A stretch of 64,000 nucleotides of DNA from an uncultured Marinoscillum sp. (GTDB lineage Bacteria > Bacteroidota > Bacteroidia > Cytophagales > MED-G16), in assembly GCA_902523065.1 (NCBI GenBank), contig CABYXZ010000002.1:124001-188000 (forward strand). Reading direction: 5' to 3'. Position 1 is the first letter of the stretch, and each line of letters starts with the position of its first letter. The notes below the pieces were generated by a model. That model worked only from the letters and a program-made list of their open reading frames with translations. It did not search any database and had not been told where the DNA came from. The translations under genes were made by a program, and so were the position numbers. Of this stretch, positions 1-9,037 are shown piece by piece.

Positions 1-186
1 ATGAAAGGAAATTCTCAAATTATAAAGGCAGATGTACCTCTTTCTGAATTATTTGGCTACGTAACAGATCTAAGAACACTAAGTTCCGGTAGAGCATCAG
101 CCTCTCTTACTTTCTCTCATTACAATAATGTTCCAAAAAATATTGCTGACGATATTATTAAAAAAAGTAATGGTGATTTAAATTAA
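1..186 (+). CDS. fusA: Elongation factor G, C-terminal end (partial)
   Basis: Only the last 61 residues are inside the window; the ATG at the first base is an internal methionine, not a start. The run [19 protein letters not shown] matches the conserved domain V end of EF-G, the GTPase that moves tRNAs and mRNA through the ribosome. The stop lies four bases before rpsJ, the usual str-to-S10 gene order in Bacteroidota, so the two are very probably co-transcribed. Nothing can be said about the GTPase domain. Confidence 0.95.
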   Translation: MKGNSQIIKADVPLSELFGYVTDLRTLSSGRASASLTFSHYNNVPKNIADDIIKKSNGDLN

Positions 187-190
187 TATT

Positions 191-496
191 ATGGCACAAA
201 AAATAAGAATAAAATTAAAGTCATTTGATTACAACCTAGTTGACAAGAGTTCTGAGAAAATTGTAAAGGCAGTAAAAACTACTGGTGCTATTGTGAGTGG
301 TCCGATTCCATTACCAACAAGAAAAGAAATTTTTACCGTACTTAGATCTCCTCATGTAAATAAAACATCTAGAGAGCAATTTAAACTTTGTACTTACAAG
401 AGATTATTGGATATATATTCTAACAGTAGTCAGACAGTTGACGCGTTAATGAAACTGGAGTTACCTAGTGGTGTTGATGTAGAGATTAAAGTGTAA
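191..496 (+). CDS. rpsJ: Small ribosomal subunit protein S10
   Basis: A 101-residue protein of normal family length. The stretch from about residue 36 ([20 protein letters not shown]) and the following NKTSREQF segment are the S10 signature. S10 sits in the 30S head and, in other bacteria, also links NusG/NusE-type antitermination complexes. It follows fusA by four bases. In most bacteria rplC comes next; here a secreted glycosidase gene begins 40 bases downstream, so rpsJ is cut off from the rest of the S10 operon. Confidence 0.97.
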   Translation: MAQKIRIKLKSFDYNLVDKSSEKIVKAVKTTGAIVSGPIPLPTRKEIFTVLRSPHVNKTSREQFKLCTYKRLLDIYSNSSQTVDALMKLELPSGVDVEIKV

Positions 497-536
497 AAAT
501 TATTGATTTTTATATAATTATTCTCTTATTTCGAGT

Positions 537-3500
537 GTGCCAAACTTAAAAAATCTTTCCATCTTATTTTTCTTAATAGCAATATCATCTAATGTGCTCT
601 TTTCTCAAAATTTCCTTAAAACATCAGGCAGTAATATCATAAATCAGAATGGTGATACAATAGTTCTTAGAGGTATGGGTCTAGGTGGATGGATGGTTCA
701 AGAAGGCTATATGATGGCTCCTGGAGGGTTTTCAGGAACACAGTTTCAGATAAGGGATAATATTACCGATTTAATAGGGGAAGAGGAGACAGAAAATTTC
801 TATAATAAGTGGCTTAATAATCATGTTAGAAAAATAGATATTGACTCAATGAAAGCATGGGGATTTAATCTCGTTAGAGTACCTATACACTATAATTTAT
901 TTACTAAGCCAATAGAAGAAGAGACATTTCCTGGATCTTATACCGATATAGAAAAAGGTTACACACTTTTGGATTCTTTGCTTGAGTGGTGTCAGGTTAA
1001 TGAGATGTACATGATGATTGATCTTCATGCTGCTCCAGGTGGACAGGGTTACAATGCTGATATTAGCGATTATGATTCATCTAAATTTTCCTTATGGGAA
1101 AGCGTGGCTAACCAAGATAAAACAGTTGAACTATGGAAGCGCTTATCAAAAAGATATAAAAATGAGGAGTGGGTAGCAGGATATGATCTAATAAATGAAC
1201 CAAACTGGAATCTGCCTGGCAATAAACTTTTAAAGGAACTTTATGTTAGGATAACTGATGTTATTAGGGCTGAGGGAGATGAACATATACTATTTATTGA
1301 AGGAAACTGGTTTGCTAATGACTTTACTGGCTTAGTCCCACCATGGGATGATAATATGGTATACAGTCCTCATAAGTATTGGAGCCCAGTGGATGAAGAA
1401 TATTTAGATTGGTTGATTCAGGATACCTTAACTACCCCTATTTTTGTTGGTGAAACTGGTGAGAATTCCAATCTGTGGTATAGAGATGCTATTAAATTAT
1501 ATGAAGATAATAAAATAGGATGGGCTTGGTGGCCTTTTAAGAGAATTGACGCAATTCAACCTCCATTATCTATAAACTATAATGAAAAGTACAAGAAAAT
1601 AGTTGATTACTGGAATACGGGTAATAATAGACCAACAAAAGAAGAGGCAATACAAGGATTAATGCAATTAACTGAAGACATTAAATTTGAAAATTGTTTC
1701 TATCACAAAGATATTATTGATGCAATGTTCAGACAGCCATTTTCTAATGAGACTGTTCCATATGCTAACAATACAATACCTGGTAAGATATACGCAACCG
1801 ACTTTGATATGGGAGTTATGGGTAGTGCTTACTATGATGCTGGAGCAGATGCAAATTATGGAGGCGATTTCTCTCCTTGGAATAACGGTTGGGGACTAAG
1901 AAATGATAATGTAGATATTCAATTAAGCAACGATAGTTTATCAAATGGATTTCATGTGGGTTGGACTGAAACAGATGAATGGATGAAATACACATTTCTA
2001 TTAGATTCTTCTGGATCATATAAAGTTGATCTTCACTATGCAACTGAATCTAGTGATGGTAAATTCTCACTAAGTATTGATAATGAAAAGATTACCGATG
2101 TAATAAGTCTTGAAAGTACAGGATCTTGGGAAAAGTGGAGACGTATATCTATAGATTCCGTAATAATAAATGAGAACGATAATAGCTTCAAATTTAATGT
2201 TGAGAGAGGGACATTTAATTTTAGTTTCATAGAGTTTGAAAAAATTGGAGAGCTATCTTCTGTGAATACAAAGTATGTGTCTAGTGTAACAAATGATGAG
2301 TATTCAATTAAGGTCACATTAAATAAAAATATAGATATACTCTCTGAAATTGAAAGTTCTAATTTTAGTGTTAGGATTAACGGAGAAGAAACTCAAATTT
2401 CAAGTATTACTCTTTTGGATGGTAGTAGGTCTTTTGTAATTTCAATCGTAAATAATATTAATCCTGGTGATATTATCGAGCTTTCTTATACTGGTGAAGG
2501 CATAAAGTCAGTAGATGGACTTAAACTGAATAATTTCAACCTAGTAGCAGTAGATAATAGTATATCTTATGTCCACGAGATCCCTGGTAAAATTGAGGCA
2601 GAACATTATTATTTTCAGAAAGGTATCTCAATTGAAAATTCAAATGATGAAGGAGGCGGTAAAAATATTGGAAATCTAGACAGGGGAGATTATGCAGATT
2701 ATTATATTAAAATAAATTCATCAGGAACCTATGGCGTAACGTATAGATCAGCTGCTGATCCTAACTGGTCCGATGGAGGGCAAATTGAGATTGGTTTGGT
2801 TGACTCTTTGACCGGAGAATACAATTCTATTCAAAATGTAATATTACCACAAACCGGTGGATGGCAGGACTGGAAAAGTACTACCAAAGCAGTTGAATTA
2901 GAAGAAGGAAATTTTATACTCAGAGTCAATGTAGTTCAAGGTCCATTTAATTTAAATTGGTTGTCATTTGATGATTCACTTTCTTTAGGTATTCCTATTC
3001 CTGGATACCTACAGGCTGAGGATTATGTTTTTCAATCAGGAACTTCTTTAGAAATGACAGAGGATGAGGGAGGTGGTCAGAATATTGGGTATCTGGATTC
3101 AGCTGATTATGTAGATTATATTGTAAATGCAACTGAAGAAGGCTTTTATGATATAAGTTACAGAGTAGCGTCTGACGGTTCGCAAGATTATGCAAATGGT
3201 GGAATTATTCAGCTTCAACTTTTAAAAGATTCATTAGATCCTCAGGTTCTACACACAGTCTCATTCCCTGCGACAAATGGTTGGCAAGACTGGAGAACCT
3301 TCTCAAATTTTCCTAAAGTATTTATGAAGAAAGGAGATCAAAAAATTAGATTATTCTTTACAAAAACACCGTTTAATCTAAATTGGATACTATTTGAGCG
3401 ATTTGACGGTGAAATTCTTGGAGTTGAAAATGAAAATATTGAAATAAAAATATATCCAAACCCAGCAAATGATTTAATTAAAATAAAATCTTTATATAAT

Positions 3501-3689
3501 CCTCAAAATCCTCTAAAATTCATGTTAATTGATAAGCTTGGTCGACCTCTTTTGATTAGAGAATCCTTTGATCAAAATAAAATTGATGAGGTTATTGAAT
3601 TAAATCAAATAAATTCAGGATTATTTATTCTTTTAGTCTACGATGGTAATTTCTTATTATCCTCTAAAAAACTTATCATAAATAGGTAA
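537..3689 (+). CDS. Secreted GH5-family glycoside hydrolase with three CBM6-like domains and a T9SS sorting tail
   Basis: A 1050-residue secreted enzyme starting at GTG, chosen because it gives a clean signal peptide (about residues 1-23, cut after LFSQ). Residues 24-370 are a GH5-type barrel: the acid/base Glu is E221 in LINEP and the probable nucleophile is E306 in FVGETGE. The fold region resembles exo-beta-1,3-glucanase-like GH5 proteins, so a beta-glucan such as laminarin is a reasonable but unproven substrate. CBM6-like carbohydrate-binding modules lie at about 415-570, 681-812 and 819-956, with an Ig-like module at about 575-680 between the first two. The last 80 residues (YPNPAND onward) form a type A T9SS C-terminal domain, so the protein should cross the outer membrane by T9SS and be surface-attached or released. 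It sits between rpsJ and rplC, an odd place for a catabolic gene. Base composition looks like its neighbours by eye, so any transfer is not recent or came from a similar genome. Confidence 0.9.
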   Translation: MPNLKNLSILFFLIAISSNVLFSQNFLKTSGSNIINQNGDTIVLRGMGLGGWMVQEGYMMAPGGFSGTQFQIRDNITDLIGEEETENFYNKWLNNHVRKIDIDSMKAWGFNLVRVPIHYNLFTKPIEEETFPGSYTDIEKGYTLLDSLLEWCQVNEMYMMIDLHAAPGGQGYNADISDYDSSKFSLWESVANQDKTVELWKRLSKRYKNEEWVAGYDLINEPNWNLPGNKLLKELYVRITDVIRAEGDEHILFIEGNWFANDFTGLVPPWDDNMVYSPHKYWSPVDEEYLDWLIQDTLTTPIFVGETGENSNLWYRDAIKLYEDNKIGWAWWPFKRIDAIQPPLSINYNEKYKKIVDYWNTGNNRPTKEEAIQGLMQLTEDIKFENCFYHKDIIDAMFRQPFSNETVPYANNTIPGKIYATDFDMGVMGSAYYDAGADANYGGDFSPWNNGWGLRNDNVDIQLSNDSLSNGFHVGWTETDEWMKYTFLLDSSGSYKVDLHYATESSDGKFSLSIDNEKITDVISLESTGSWEKWRRISIDSVIINENDNSFKFNVERGTFNFSFIEFEKIGELSSVNTKYVSSVTNDEYSIKVTLNKNIDILSEIESSNFSVRINGEETQISSITLLDGSRSFVISIVNNINPGDIIELSYTGEGIKSVDGLKLNNFNLVAVDNSISYVHEIPGKIEAEHYYFQKGISIENSNDEGGGKNIGNLDRGDYADYYIKINSSGTYGVTYRSAADPNWSDGGQIEIGLVDSLTGEYNSIQNVILPQTGGWQDWKSTTKAVELEEGNFILRVNVVQGPFNLNWLSFDDSLSLGIPIPGYLQAEDYVFQSGTSLEMTEDEGGGQNIGYLDSADYVDYIVNATEEGFYDISYRVASDGSQDYANGGIIQLQLLKDSLDPQVLHTVSFPATNGWQDWRTFSNFPKVFMKKGDQKIRLFFTKTPFNLNWILFERFDGEILGVENENIEIKIYPNPANDLIKIKSLYNPQNPLKFMLIDKLGRPLLIRESFDQNKIDEVIELNQINSGLFILLVYDGNFLLSSKKLIINR

Positions 3690-3696
3690 AAGAGAT

Positions 3697-3724
3697 CTAT
3701 TTTTTATCAGAAAATAAGTTTTTT
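3697..3724 (+). terminator. Possible weak AT-rich terminator after the glycosidase gene
   Basis: Eight bases after the glycosidase stop, an AT-rich imperfect hairpin (CTATTTT paired with AAAATAAG, one bulge) is followed by six Ts. Pairing energy would be low, so termination may be partial. It fits the promoter that begins five bases further on. Confidence 0.25.
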
Positions 3725-3728
3725 ATTA

Positions 3729-3759
3729 TTTGATCAGACAGCTTAAATTGTTATCTTTG
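3729..3759 (+). promoter_or_regulatory. Consensus Bacteroidota promoter driving rplC and the rest of the ribosomal cluster
   Basis: TTTG at 3729-3732, exactly 19 bases, then TATCTTTG at 3752-3759: a full match to the Bacteroidota primary-sigma consensus TTTG-N19-TAnnTTTG. Transcription should start near 3765, giving a leader of about 36 bases before the rplC ATG. The promoter lies right after the inserted glycosidase gene and makes rplC through rplQ independent of read-through from rpsJ. Confidence 0.8.
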
Positions 3760-3760
3760 C

Positions 3761-3774
3761 ACACATTTTTGTGT
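3761..3774 (+). promoter_or_regulatory. Short perfect palindrome at the expected rplC transcription start
   Basis: ACACA, a TTTT loop, then TGTGT, directly after the -7 box and overlapping the expected +1. It could fold as a weak 5-bp hairpin at the mRNA 5' end or act as a small operator. It is short enough to be chance in AT-rich DNA. Confidence 0.3.
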
Positions 3775-3800
3775 AAAAAATAAACTATATATCAAATTAA

Positions 3801-4433
3801 ATGTCAGGTTTAATAGGCAAAAAGTTGGGTATGACTAACGTCTTTGATGTTAAAGGAAATAGTGTTGGCTGTACAGTAATACAAGCTGGACCGTGCTATG
3901 TTACACAAATAAAAGATAGAAAAAAAGATGGTTACAGATCTATTCAACTCGGCTATGAAGACCTTAATCCAAAGAAGGTTACTAAATCAATAAAAGGCCA
4001 TTTTAGTCTATCAAAAGTATCACCAAAGAAAAAACTTGTAGAATTTCGAAATTTTAGAAAAGACTTTGATAGTAAGGTAAAGTTAGGCATGGAAGTTAAA
4101 GTTCAAGATCTTTTCAATGAAAATGAATTTTTAGATGTTACTGCAGTATCAAAGGGAAAGGGTTTTCAGGGCGTTGTAAAAAGACATAATTTTGCTGGTG
4201 TTGGTCAAAATACCCACGGACAGCATAATAGAAATAGAGCTCCAGGATCGATAGGGGCTGGATCTACACCTTCAAGAGTTTTTAAGGGAATGAGAATGGC
4301 TGGAAGGACTGGAGGCAATCGGGTAACTATCCAAAATCTTAAAATACACAAAATAGATAATGACCAGAATCTAATTTATGTAGGAGGTTCTGTTCCTGGA
4401 TCTAATAATACATACGTAATATTATCTAATTAA
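3801..4433 (+). CDS. rplC: Large ribosomal subunit protein L3
   Basis: 210 residues, normal for the family. It opens with the L3 hallmark [13 protein letters not shown] and carries the internal extension that reaches the peptidyl-transferase centre ([20 protein letters not shown], then [13 protein letters not shown]). L3 is one of the first proteins to bind 23S rRNA. It is the first gene after the promoter at 3729-3759; rplD begins two bases after its stop. Confidence 0.98.
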   Translation: MSGLIGKKLGMTNVFDVKGNSVGCTVIQAGPCYVTQIKDRKKDGYRSIQLGYEDLNPKKVTKSIKGHFSLSKVSPKKKLVEFRNFRKDFDSKVKLGMEVKVQDLFNENEFLDVTAVSKGKGFQGVVKRHNFAGVGQNTHGQHNRNRAPGSIGAGSTPSRVFKGMRMAGRTGGNRVTIQNLKIHKIDNDQNLIYVGGSVPGSNNTYVILSN

Positions 4434-4435
4434 TC

Positions 4436-5062
4436 ATGAAAGTAGATATCAATAAGACTTCAGGCAAATCGAGTGGAAAGAAAATCACCCTATCAGATAA
4501 AATATTTGGTATTGAACCAAATGACCATGCAATTTATCTTGATATAATAAGTTATCTAAAAAATCAGAGGCAAGGAAATAGTAAGGTTAAAGGAAGATCT
4601 GAGATTGTTGGTTCTACAAGAAAAATTAAAAAACAGAAAGGTACAGGAACTGCCAGAGCTGGAAGTATTAAGTCTCCTCTCTTCAAGGGTGGTGGTCAAA
4701 TTTTTGGACCTCAACCAAGAGAATATAATAACAAGATCAACAAAAAAGTTAAAGATCTAGCCAGAAAATCTGCATTATCACATAAAATAAAAGATAAATC
4801 GTTAACTGTCATTGAAAATTTTACCATTAAGGCACCAAAGACAAAAGATTTTTTTAAAATACTAACCAACCTATCTGTAGAAAATAAAAAGTCACTTTTC
4901 TTTTTGGCAGAGAATGATAAAAACTTGATTTTATCATCAAATAACATTTCAAATACCATGGTAAAAAATATTAGTGATATTAACACCTATGATATTTTAA
5001 ATGCTGACAACGTGATTTTTGTAGAGGAATCTATTTCAAAACTTAACGAAATTTTAAACTAA
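4436..5062 (+). CDS. rplD: Large ribosomal subunit protein L4
   Basis: 208 residues. The long loop that lines the peptide exit tunnel is visible as KKQKGTGTARAGSIKSPLFK followed by GGGQIFGPQPREY near residues 60-95. In Escherichia coli L4 represses its own operon by binding the leader; the roughly 36-base leader before rplC here looks too short for that structure, so control probably differs. Its TAA shares two bases with the rplW start (TAATG). Confidence 0.97.
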   Translation: MKVDINKTSGKSSGKKITLSDKIFGIEPNDHAIYLDIISYLKNQRQGNSKVKGRSEIVGSTRKIKKQKGTGTARAGSIKSPLFKGGGQIFGPQPREYNNKINKKVKDLARKSALSHKIKDKSLTVIENFTIKAPKTKDFFKILTNLSVENKKSLFFLAENDKNLILSSNNISNTMVKNISDINTYDILNADNVIFVEESISKLNEILN

Positions 5063-5349
5063 TGGCTATTTTAATAAAACCTATTCTTACAGAAAAAGCT
5101 ACTTCATCAAATGAGACTGGGAAATTTTCTTTTATAGTCAACAAAAAGGCTAACAAAGTTCAAGTCAAAAAAGCTGTTGAGAAAACATATAATGTAAATG
5201 TAACAAGTGTAAATACCATTAATGTCTTGGGTAAGTCTATATCTAAGTTTACCAAGACGGGTATTGTTACAGGCAGAAAGCCTTCTTATAAAAAAGCAAT
5301 TGTTCAATTAAAAGATGGAGAGTTTATTGACTTCTACTCACAAATTTAA
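5062..5349 (+). CDS. rplW: Large ribosomal subunit protein L23
   Basis: 95 residues, the normal size. The N-terminal ILIKPILTEKAT motif and the lysine-rich NKKANKVQVKKAVEKTYNV segment are typical of L23, which sits at the exit tunnel and docks trigger factor and SRP. The start overlaps the rplD stop and the stop is three bases before rplB, indicating translational coupling. Confidence 0.97.
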   Translation: MAILIKPILTEKATSSNETGKFSFIVNKKANKVQVKKAVEKTYNVNVTSVNTINVLGKSISKFTKTGIVTGRKPSYKKAIVQLKDGEFIDFYSQI

Positions 5350-5352
5350 GAT

Positions 5353-6171
5353 ATGACTAAGAAAATAAAACCTGTTACTCCCGGATTAAGATTTAGAGTC
5401 CCCCCATCATTTGAAGATATAACTTCAAGTACACCAGAAAAGTCATTATTAAAAGCACTTAAAAGGTCTGGTGGAAGAAATAGTAAGGGTAAAATGACAG
5501 TTAGAAATATTGGAGGAGGTCATAAGAAAAAAATAAGGTTGATAGACTTCAAGAGAATGAAAGATGGTATAGAAGCTAAGGTTAAATCAATTGAATATGA
5601 TCCAACAAGATCAGCAAATATTGCACTAATTTATTATGCTGATGGTGAAAAAAGCTACATTATAGCCCCATCTGGTCTCAAGGTTGGTAATACGGTTATT
5701 TCAGGAAAAGATTCACCAATTGAAGTAGGAAATACCCTTACCCTTGATTTAATACCTCTCGGTACCATAATTCATAACCTTGAGTTAACTCCAGGAAGAG
5801 GTGCTTCTCTAGCTAGGAGTGCTGGTTCATATGCTCAACTAGTTGCCAAGGAAGGAAAATATGCAACAGTCAAATTACCTTCAGGTGAAACTAGATTAGT
5901 ACTTCTAACTTGTAAAGCATCTATCGGGTCAGTCTCTAACTCAAATCATATGAACGTAAGACTTGGTAAAGCTGGTAGGAATAGGTGGAAAGGAAGAAGA
6001 CCTAGGGTCAGAGGAGTTGCAATGAATCCAGTTGATCATCCGATGGGTGGTGGAGAAGGAAAGGCGTCTGGTGGTCATCCTAGATCAAGAAATGGTCTTT
6101 ACAGCAAAGGTTTAAAGACAAGGAAAAAGAATAAGTATTCTGATAGATTAATTGTTAAAAAAAGAAAATAA
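5353..6171 (+). CDS. rplB: Large ribosomal subunit protein L2
   Basis: 272 residues, full length. The C-terminal block [20 protein letters not shown] contains the conserved histidine associated with peptidyl-transferase function and is nearly invariant in L2. The [10 protein letters not shown] motif in the N-terminal half is also typical. L2 is needed for subunit joining and peptide-bond formation. rpsS starts one base after the stop. Confidence 0.98.
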   Translation: MTKKIKPVTPGLRFRVPPSFEDITSSTPEKSLLKALKRSGGRNSKGKMTVRNIGGGHKKKIRLIDFKRMKDGIEAKVKSIEYDPTRSANIALIYYADGEKSYIIAPSGLKVGNTVISGKDSPIEVGNTLTLDLIPLGTIIHNLELTPGRGASLARSAGSYAQLVAKEGKYATVKLPSGETRLVLLTCKASIGSVSNSNHMNVRLGKAGRNRWKGRRPRVRGVAMNPVDHPMGGGEGKASGGHPRSRNGLYSKGLKTRKKNKYSDRLIVKKRK

Positions 6172-6172
6172 A

Positions 6173-6442
6173 ATGGCAAGATCACTAAAAAAAGGACCAT
6201 ATATTGATTTTAGACTTAGAAAAAAAGTTGACGAAGCTAATGATAGCGGTTCAAAAGGTGTAATAAAGACTTGGTCAAGAAGGTCTATGATATCTCCTGA
6301 TTTTGTTGGTCACACGTTTGGTGTGCATAACGGAAATAAATTTATTCCTGTTTTTGTCACTGAAAATATGGTTGGACATAAATTAGGTGAGTTCTCACCG
6401 ACAAGAAACTTTAGAGGTCACGTTAATAAAAAAAATAAATAA
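6173..6442 (+). CDS. rpsS: Small ribosomal subunit protein S19
   Basis: 89 residues from the ATG that gives the invariant [12 protein letters not shown] opening. A longer in-frame start would run into the end of rplB and add a non-conserved leader, so it was not used. S19 pairs with S13 in the 30S head near the A site. The motif [19 protein letters not shown] is characteristic. The stop overlaps the rplV start (TAATG). Confidence 0.97.
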   Translation: MARSLKKGPYIDFRLRKKVDEANDSGSKGVIKTWSRRSMISPDFVGHTFGVHNGNKFIPVFVTENMVGHKLGEFSPTRNFRGHVNKKNK

Positions 6443-6816
6443 TGGAAGCAATCGCAAAACTTAGAAATGTTCCTACATCAACAAGAAAGATGAGGCTAAT
6501 TGCAGATCTCATAAGAGGCAAGGGTGTTGATTTAGCTTTGAATACATTAAAATTTGATTCTAAAATAGGTTCAAAAAGAATGGAAAAGCTTTTGCTCTCA
6601 GCTATTGCTAACTGGCAAGACAAAAATAAGGACTCTAAAATTGAAGACTCTGATCTTTTTATTAAGGAGATATTTGTTGATGGTGGTAAAGTAATTAAAA
6701 GGTTAAGACCGGCTCCACAAGGAAGAGCACATAGAATTAGAAAAAGATCAAATCATGTTACTATGATTTTAGATAGTTTAAATAAAACTGAAAAGAAAGA
6801 TGGGACAAAAGATTAA
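6442..6816 (+). CDS. rplV: Large ribosomal subunit protein L22
   Basis: 124 residues. [15 protein letters not shown] near the start and [20 protein letters not shown] near the end, part of the hairpin that lines the exit tunnel, identify L22. Macrolide-resistance changes in other bacteria map to this hairpin; no deletion or duplication is obvious here. The gene overlaps rpsC by 17 bases in another frame, a long overlap that suggests tight coupling. Confidence 0.97.
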   Translation: MEAIAKLRNVPTSTRKMRLIADLIRGKGVDLALNTLKFDSKIGSKRMEKLLLSAIANWQDKNKDSKIEDSDLFIKEIFVDGGKVIKRLRPAPQGRAHRIRKRSNHVTMILDSLNKTEKKDGTKD

Positions 6817-7474
6817 TCCAATAGGCTTAAGGTTAGGAATTATCAAAGGTTGGGAATCTAGCTGGTATGGTGGGAAAGATTTCTCTGATAAGATTGTTGA
6901 GGATCAAAAGATTAGAGATTATATATCACTCAGAATTCCAAAAGGTGGTATTTCCAAGGTTGTTATCGAGAGAACGATTAAGTTATTGGAAATCACAATA
7001 CATACTGCCAGACCTGGTATAATAATTGGAAAAGGTGGTGCTGAAGTCGAAAAACTTAAGCAGGAGCTAAAGAAGCTAACTGGAAAAGATATTCAGATTA
7101 ACATATTTGAAATAAAAAGACCTGAAATTGATGCAAAGCTTATTGGTGATTCCATAGCACAGCAGCTGAGAGCAAGAATTTCACATAGGAGAGCTATGAA
7201 ACAGGCCATTGCATCAGCAATGAGGGTAGGAGCCAAAGGTATAAAAGTTAAGGTCTCAGGAAGGATTGGCGGTGCTGAGATGGCCAGATCAGAGCAGTAT
7301 AAAGAAGGTAGAACCCCTCTTCACACTATCAGGGCTGATATTGACTACGCAATATGTGAGTCTCAAACAATTTATGGTAAGATTGGTGTAAAAGTCTGGG
7401 TATATAAAGGTGAAGTAGTTGGTAAAAGAAATTTATCGTTAAACGTAGGAAACAAGAATTCATTCAAGGTATAA
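6800..7474 (+). CDS. rpsC: Small ribosomal subunit protein S3
   Basis: 224 residues, starting [14 protein letters not shown], the standard S3 N-terminus. The KH RNA-binding domain is seen around residues 40-110 with the [14 protein letters not shown] motif, and the C-terminal domain has [23 protein letters not shown] without a break. S3 lies at the mRNA entry site and takes part in helicase activity. The start lies inside the end of rplV. Confidence 0.98.
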   Translation: MGQKINPIGLRLGIIKGWESSWYGGKDFSDKIVEDQKIRDYISLRIPKGGISKVVIERTIKLLEITIHTARPGIIIGKGGAEVEKLKQELKKLTGKDIQINIFEIKRPEIDAKLIGDSIAQQLRARISHRRAMKQAIASAMRVGAKGIKVKVSGRIGGAEMARSEQYKEGRTPLHTIRADIDYAICESQTIYGKIGVKVWVYKGEVVGKRNLSLNVGNKNSFKV

Positions 7475-7484
7475 TTAGAAAGAA

Positions 7485-7904
7485 ATGTTACAACCAAAAA
7501 GGACAAAATTTAGAAAGAAACAGAAGGGAAGAGTCAAGGGGATCGCTCAAAGGGGACATACAATTAGTTTTGGTTCTTTTGGTATAAAATCATTAGAGGC
7601 TGGTTGGATAACTTCTAGGCAAATTGAGGCTGCTAGGATTGCTGTTACTAGAAAAATGAAAAGAGAAGGACAGGTCTGGATAAGAATTTTTCCTGATAAG
7701 CCTGTAACAAAGAAACCGGCTGAAGTTAGAATGGGTAAAGGTAAAGGAGCACCTGAATACTGGGTTGCAGTTGTTAAGCCGGGGACTATAATGTTTGAAG
7801 CTGGTGGGGTCACAACTGAGCTTGCTAAAGAGGCACTCAGACTTGCTGCTCAAAAACTTCCAGTAAGAACAAAATTTGTAACAAGAAGGGATTACGTAGA
7901 ATAA
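7485..7904 (+). CDS. rplP: Large ribosomal subunit protein L16
   Basis: 139 residues. [16 protein letters not shown] and GYWVA-type text ([17 protein letters not shown]) are L16 signatures; the protein helps position A-site tRNA. The arginine that is hydroxylated in some bacteria lies in a region conserved here, but modification cannot be inferred. It starts ten bases after rpsC and is followed by rpmC with a one-base gap. Confidence 0.97.
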   Translation: MLQPKRTKFRKKQKGRVKGIAQRGHTISFGSFGIKSLEAGWITSRQIEAARIAVTRKMKREGQVWIRIFPDKPVTKKPAEVRMGKGKGAPEYWVAVVKPGTIMFEAGGVTTELAKEALRLAAQKLPVRTKFVTRRDYVE

Positions 7905-7905
7905 T

Positions 7906-8091
7906 ATGAAAAATTCAGAACTAAGAGCACTGTCTGTTGACGAACTCAATAAAAAATTAGTTGTTGAGAAGGAGAATTTGGAAAAGCTTATCTTTTCACA
8001 TGCAGCTACCCCTATTGAGAATCCTATGAAAATTAAAGTTGCAAGAAAATTTGTTGCTAGGATAAAAACAGAGATAAATAATAAAAAATAA
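7906..8091 (+). CDS. rpmC: Large ribosomal subunit protein L29
   Basis: 61 residues, typical for this small two-helix protein near the exit tunnel. The opening [15 protein letters not shown] and the C-terminal [15 protein letters not shown] are the family pattern. The stop TAA shares its last base with the ATG of rpsQ. Position between rplP and rpsQ is the universal one. Confidence 0.95.
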   Translation: MKNSELRALSVDELNKKLVVEKENLEKLIFSHAATPIENPMKIKVARKFVARIKTEINNKK

Positions 8092-8345
8092 TGGAAAGAA
8101 ATTTAAGAAAACAAAGGGAAGGTATTGTCACTAGTAATAAAATGGATAAAACCATTACTGTAGAAGTACTTAGAAGGGTTAAACATCCTATCTATGGAAA
8201 GTTTGTTAAGAAAACTTCAAAATTAACAGCACATGATGAGGAGAACAAATGTGACATAGGCGATTTAGTAAGAGTAATGGAATCAAAACCAATTAGTAAA
8301 AATAAGAGGTGGAGGTTAACAAAAATTGTAGAAAAAGTTAAATAA
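8091..8345 (+). CDS. rpsQ: Small ribosomal subunit protein S17
   Basis: 84 residues. [20 protein letters not shown] and [20 protein letters not shown] are the OB-fold segments of S17, which binds the central and 5' domains of 16S rRNA. The length is normal. The start overlaps the rpmC stop by one base and rplN follows after one base. Confidence 0.97.
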   Translation: MERNLRKQREGIVTSNKMDKTITVEVLRRVKHPIYGKFVKKTSKLTAHDEENKCDIGDLVRVMESKPISKNKRWRLTKIVEKVK

Positions 8346-8346
8346 T

Positions 8347-8715
8347 ATGATACAACAAGAAAGTAGACTTAAGGTTGCTGACAATAGTGGTGCTAGGGAG
8401 GTATTATGTATAAGAGTCCTTGGTGGTACTAAAAAGAGATATGCATCTGTAGGAGATAAGATTGTTGTCTCTGTTAAAAATGCAATTCCTTCAGGCAACG
8501 TTAAAAAAGGTTCTGTATCAAGAGCAGTTGTGGTTAGGACTAAGAAAGAAGTTAGAAGAAAGGATGGTTCTTATATAAGATTTGAGGATAATGCTGCTAT
8601 TCTTTTAAGCGAGAATGATGAATTAAAAGGAACTAGGGTATTTGGTCCTGTTGCAAGAGAGTTAAGAGAAAAAAACTTTATGAAAATTGTTTCACTAGCC
8701 CCTGAGGTTTTATAA
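8347..8715 (+). CDS. rplN: Large ribosomal subunit protein L14
   Basis: 122 residues, exactly the usual length. It opens [19 protein letters not shown] and ends in [19 protein letters not shown], both nearly invariant in L14. The protein forms intersubunit bridges and is the docking site of the silencing factor RsfS. rplX starts seven bases downstream. Confidence 0.98.
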   Translation: MIQQESRLKVADNSGAREVLCIRVLGGTKKRYASVGDKIVVSVKNAIPSGNVKKGSVSRAVVVRTKKEVRRKDGSYIRFEDNAAILLSENDELKGTRVFGPVARELREKNFMKIVSLAPEVL

Positions 8716-8722
8716 GATAGAT

Positions 8723-9037
8723 ATGAAGATACATATTAAAAAGGGAGATACTGTTTATGTTTTATCTGGCAACGATAAAGGTAAGTCGGCAAAGGTTCTA
8801 ACGGTCTTTCCTACTAAATATTCTGCAATTGTAGAAGGGCTTAACCTTGTAACCAAACATATAAAGCCATCAGCTGATAACCCAAAAGGTGGTATAGAAA
8901 AGCAAGAGGCTCCAATGCACATAAGTAATTTAATGTTAGTTGATCCTGCAGATGGTAAGCCAACTAGAATTTACAGGAAAAGAAATAAGGACGGTAAAAT
9001 TGAAAGAATTTCTAAAAAAACTAATAAAGTTATATAG
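8723..9037 (+). CDS. rplX: Large ribosomal subunit protein L24
   Basis: 104 residues. The KOW motif is at the N-terminus (KGDTVYVLSGNDKGKSAKVL), followed by VEGLNLVTKHIKPS, the typical L24 pattern. L24 is an assembly initiator that binds the 5' end of 23S rRNA. The TAG stop is directly followed by the rplE ATG with no gap. Confidence 0.97.
   Translation: MKIHIKKGDTVYVLSGNDKGKSAKVLTVFPTKYSAIVEGLNLVTKHIKPSADNPKGGIEKQEAPMHISNLMLVDPADGKPTRIYRKRNKDGKIERISKKTNKVI

Noticed and set aside
537..3689. Calling the glycosidase a recent horizontal transfer
   Set aside because: By eye its AT content and codon use look like the neighbours and it carries a T9SS tail native to the phylum; placement is odd but composition does not prove transfer.
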